Source: Phyllobacterium chamaecytisi (GTDB taxonomy: Bacteria > Pseudomonadota > Alphaproteobacteria > Rhizobiales > Rhizobiaceae). Taken from it: 64,000 bases of DNA. The position numbers were made by a program, and so were the translations under genes. Of this stretch, positions 61,402 to 64,000 are shown piece by piece. The notes beneath the pieces were generated by a model. That model searched no databases and had not been told where the DNA came from. It saw only the letters and a list, made by a program, of their open reading frames with translations. Positions within the stretch are counted from its first letter, which is position 1. Each line of letters starts with the position of its first letter. The stretch covers positions 248,001 through 312,000 of the forward strand of contig NZ_JAIQWW010000002.1 in assembly GCF_020164455.1 (NCBI RefSeq), given 5' to 3'.

Positions 61402-63414
61402 ATGAATACGCAAGCTTTGCTTCAAGAAACGCCGGAAACCGAAACCGTTTCGGAACGCGATATGGCAAATGCCATCCGGGCGCTGGTTATGGACAGCGTC
61501 CAGAAGGCCAATTCCGGGCATCCCGGCATGCCGATGGGCATGGCCGACGTCGCAACGGTTCTCTTCAACCGCTTCATCAAACTCGATCCATTGCATCCGC
61601 AATGGCCGGACCGTGACCGGTTCGTTTTGTCGGCTGGGCACGGCTCGATGCTGCAATACGCACTGCATTATCTGATCGGCTATCCCGACATGCCGATCGA
61701 GGAACTGCAGCGTTTCCGCCAGCTGGGAGCAAAGACGGCAGGTCATCCGGAATATGGTCATGCGCAGGGCATCGAGATGACCACCGGCCCGCTCGGACAA
61801 GGTATCGCGACGGCCGTCGGCATGGCGCTTGCCGAGCGTTTGCTGGTGCAGCGGTTCGGCGAGGATATCGTCGATCACCATACTTATGTGATCGCAGGAG
61901 ATGGTTGCCTGCAGGAGGGCATAAGTCACGAGGCGATTGATCTTGCCGGTCATTTGAGACTGTCGAAGCTCATCGTCTTCTGGGACAACAACTCCATCTC
62001 GATCGACGGGCCGACCTCTCTTTCGACATCGATGGATCAGTTGATGCGGTTCGAGGCGGCGGGTTTCGATGTCCAGGAGATCGACGGCCACGACTACGAA
62101 GAAATCGCCGACGCCATCGCCCGCGCCAGGTCTTCTGACCAGCCGTCGCTGATCTCGTGCCGAACCATCATTGGCAAGGGCGCGCCGAATCTGCAGGGAA
62201 CCGAGAAGACCCATGGTGCGCCTCTGGGCGACAACGAAATCGCTGCAGTGCGTCAGGCAATCGACTGGCCGCATCAGCCATTCGAGGTTCCCGAAGAAAT
62301 CATCGAGACCTGGCGCGACGTGGCCCGTCGTGGAGCCGACGAGCGGCGCGAATGGTGTGTACGAATGGGGGCATCACCGCATGGGGACGACCTCAGGCAG
62401 GCCGTTCAGAAGCAGTTGCCGGCGAGCCTGTTTGAAGAGCTTGGCGCTTTCCGCCGCGAACATGTCGAGAAGTCTACCAAGGTCGCGACACGCAAGGCTT
62501 CGGAAATGGTGCTTGGTGTGATCAACAATGCTACCGATCTGACGATTGGCGGTTCGGCTGACCTTACCCACTCAAACCTGACCGTTACGCCCGGAATGCG
62601 CGACGTCACACCGCAAAGCTTTTCCGGCCGCTATATCCATTATGGCATCCGCGAACATGGCATGGCGGCGGCGATGAACGGCCTTGCCCTGCATGGCGGC
62701 TTCATTCCCTATGGCGGCACGTTCCTGGCCTTCGCCGATTATGCGCGGGGTGCGATGCGTCTCTCGGCGCTGATGGGCCAGCAGGTCATCTACGTCATGA
62801 CACACGACTCGATTGGTCTTGGTGAGGACGGTCCGACCCATCAGCCGATCGAACATCTGGCGATGCTACGGGCAACACCCGGCATAAACGTGTTCCGTCC
62901 TGCCGACATCATCGAAACCGCCGAGTGCTGGGAGCTCGCGCTGAAATATTCCGACCGGCCGAGTGTTATCGTCCTGTCACGCCAGAATCTCGCGATGCTG
63001 CGTCACGTTCATGCGGAAGAAAACCGGTCCAGCCGCGGCGCCTATGTCCTGCGCGAAACAGGGGAACCGCGCGCAATCACGCTGATGGCGACTGGTTCGG
63101 AAGTCGAAATTGCCTGCACCGCCGCCGACATGCTGCGCGGTCAGTACAAGATCCCGGCAGCCGTTGTCTCGATGCCGTCCTGGGAGTTGTTCGAAGCGCA
63201 AACCCCGGCCTATCGCCGCTCGGTTCTGGCGGCGGCGCCCCGCATCGGTATCGAAGCCGCCGCCCGCTTGGGCTGGGATCGCTGGATCGGTGAAAAGGGT
63301 GCCTTCATCGGCATGCAGGGCTTTGGCGCCAGTGCCCCGGCGCCGGATCTCTACCGTCACTTCAATATCACGCCTGAAAACATCGTCGCCACAGCGCGCA
63401 AGCTCATCAACTGA
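61402..63414 (+). CDS. cbbT: Transketolase
   Basis: 670 residues, full length. Thiamine-binding motif [20 protein letters not shown] with DNNSISIDG (about 155-200), [15 protein letters not shown] near 75, and the pyrimidine domain with [13 protein letters not shown]. It moves two-carbon units in the regeneration phase. ATG 61402 with AAGGAG upstream, 11 bases after cbbP; the long open extension to 61177 overlaps cbbP and is not real. Confidence 0.95.
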   Translation: MNTQALLQETPETETVSERDMANAIRALVMDSVQKANSGHPGMPMGMADVATVLFNRFIKLDPLHPQWPDRDRFVLSAGHGSMLQYALHYLIGYPDMPIEELQRFRQLGAKTAGHPEYGHAQGIEMTTGPLGQGIATAVGMALAERLLVQRFGEDIVDHHTYVIAGDGCLQEGISHEAIDLAGHLRLSKLIVFWDNNSISIDGPTSLSTSMDQLMRFEAAGFDVQEIDGHDYEEIADAIARARSSDQPSLISCRTIIGKGAPNLQGTEKTHGAPLGDNEIAAVRQAIDWPHQPFEVPEEIIETWRDVARRGADERREWCVRMGASPHGDDLRQAVQKQLPASLFEELGAFRREHVEKSTKVATRKASEMVLGVINNATDLTIGGSADLTHSNLTVTPGMRDVTPQSFSGRYIHYGIREHGMAAAMNGLALHGGFIPYGGTFLAFADYARGAMRLSALMGQQVIYVMTHDSIGLGEDGPTHQPIEHLAMLRATPGINVFRPADIIETAECWELALKYSDRPSVIVLSRQNLAMLRHVHAEENRSSRGAYVLRETGEPRAITLMATGSEVEIACTAADMLRGQYKIPAAVVSMPSWELFEAQTPAYRRSVLAAAPRIGIEAAARLGWDRWIGEKGAFIGMQGFGASAPAPDLYRHFNITPENIVATARKLIN

Positions 63415-63433
63415 ACTGAAAGGAGTATTGATC

Positions 63434-64000
63434 ATGGCCCGGATTACCTTGCGACAATTGCTCGATCATGCTGCCGAGTATGGTTACGGCGTGCCCGCCT
63501 TCAACATCAACAATATGGAGCAGGGGCTTGCCGTGATGGAAGCTGCGGCAGCCTGCGATGCGCCGGTTATTCTGCAGGCGTCGCGCGGTGCCCGCTCCTA
63601 TGCCAAGGATTTGATGCTGGCGCGGATGATCGATGCGTTGGCGGATATCTATCCATCCATTCCGATCTGCATGCATCAGGATCACGGCAATGACGAGGCG
63701 ACTTGCCTGACCGCGGTTCGCCATGGCTTCACTTCGGTCATGATGGACGGCTCGCTCGAAGCCGATGCGGCAACGCCGGCCTCATACGAATACAATGTCG
63801 AGATCACGAAGCGGGTCGCCACCATCGCCCATTGGGTCGGCGTTTCGGTCGAAGGTGAGCTCGGCGTGCTTGGTTCGCTCGAAAGCGGTGAAGCCGAGGC
63901 TGAAGACGGTCATGGTGCGAGCGGAGTACTCAGTCATGACCAGCTCTTGACTGATCCGGATCAGGCAGTGGATTTCGTGCTGCGCACCAAGGTCGATGCG
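63434..64000 (+). CDS. cbbA: Fructose-bisphosphate aldolase class II, 3' end outside window
   Basis: First 189 residues. N-terminus [30 protein letters not shown] and the catalytic HQDHG (about residue 82-86; Asp and zinc His) and [10 protein letters not shown] (about 140) identify class II aldolase of the cbbA type. It condenses triose phosphates to fructose-1,6-bisphosphate. ATG behind AAGGAG, 19 bases after cbbT. The operon should go on with the RuBisCO genes, as in Sinorhizobium. Confidence 0.93.
   Translation, partial: MARITLRQLLDHAAEYGYGVPAFNINNMEQGLAVMEAAAACDAPVILQASRGARSYAKDLMLARMIDALADIYPSIPICMHQDHGNDEATCLTAVRHGFTSVMMDGSLEADAATPASYEYNVEITKRVATIAHWVGVSVEGELGVLGSLESGEAEAEDGHGASGVLSHDQLLTDPDQAVDFVLRTKVDA

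Overview
The window looks like a chromosomal or chromid segment of a heterotrophic alphaproteobacterium of the order Hyphomicrobiales (Rhizobiales), probably Rhizobiaceae or Phyllobacteriaceae. The reasons are the cbbR / cbbF-cbbP-cbbT-cbbA order known from Sinorhizobium, a coxMNOP-like alternative oxidase locus, an EcfG-type stress promoter in front of otsA, the many ABC importers with GntR-family regulators, and composition that looks moderately GC-rich. I see no rRNA, tRNA, CRISPR array, insertion sequence, phage gene or replication origin. Coding density is high and almost every gene is intact; only the first and last genes are cut by the window edges.

Layout. (1) 1-2106, minus: binding protein (partial) and ATPase of an iron/polyamine-type ABC importer. 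(2) 2333-10399, plus: FadR-type regulator, complete Dpp/Opp-type ABC importer and two DapA-family lyases in one operon. (3) 10416-15877: small Cys-rich protein, RND efflux adaptor and pump, DUF4239 membrane protein. (4) 16080-28495: a dCache histidine kinase; a minus-strand locus DUF202 / sulfatase / BASS transporter / formylglycine-generating enzyme / DUF1622; a TPR signalling protein; and a minus-strand operon of response regulator, esterase-like lipoprotein and membrane protein. (5) 28632-33984, plus: an envelope block of choline/betaine-type binding protein, L,D-transpeptidase, lipoprotein, DUF3300, DUF2950 and an outer-membrane protein. (6) 34028-36923, minus: secreted protein, Ca2+/H+ antiporter, pobA. 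(7) 36994-42606, minus: amino-sugar operon with a NagR/DasR-like regulator, a NanE-NanK fusion and an ABC importer without its own ATPase. (8) 42981-50726: CPA2 antiporter with a cyclic-nucleotide domain, a TreY-like protein, otsA, otsB and a DUF2189 protein. (9) 50796-55235, minus: cytochrome oxidase operon. (10) 55451-58273, minus: DUF1428 protein and a FecR-CHASE2 cyclase pair. (11) 58397-64000: cbbR divergent from the Calvin-cycle operon, whose RuBisCO genes presumably lie beyond the right edge.

How the parts relate. Several blocks are self-contained catabolic modules (2, 7) or envelope/stress modules (4, 5, 8). Trehalose synthesis by OtsA/OtsB is the likely stress output, and the otsA promoter fits general stress control. 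The TreY-like gene that overlaps otsA has lost all three catalytic carboxylates expected of a maltooligosyl trehalose synthase, so it is probably not an ordinary TreY. The sulfatase locus pairs a CxAxR sulfatase with its own cysteine-type maturase and a DUF202 protein, which recalls the Escherichia coli yidHGJK context with different transporter and maturase families. These two loci, and the NanE-NanK fusion with a lost zinc motif, are the most promising places for new biology.
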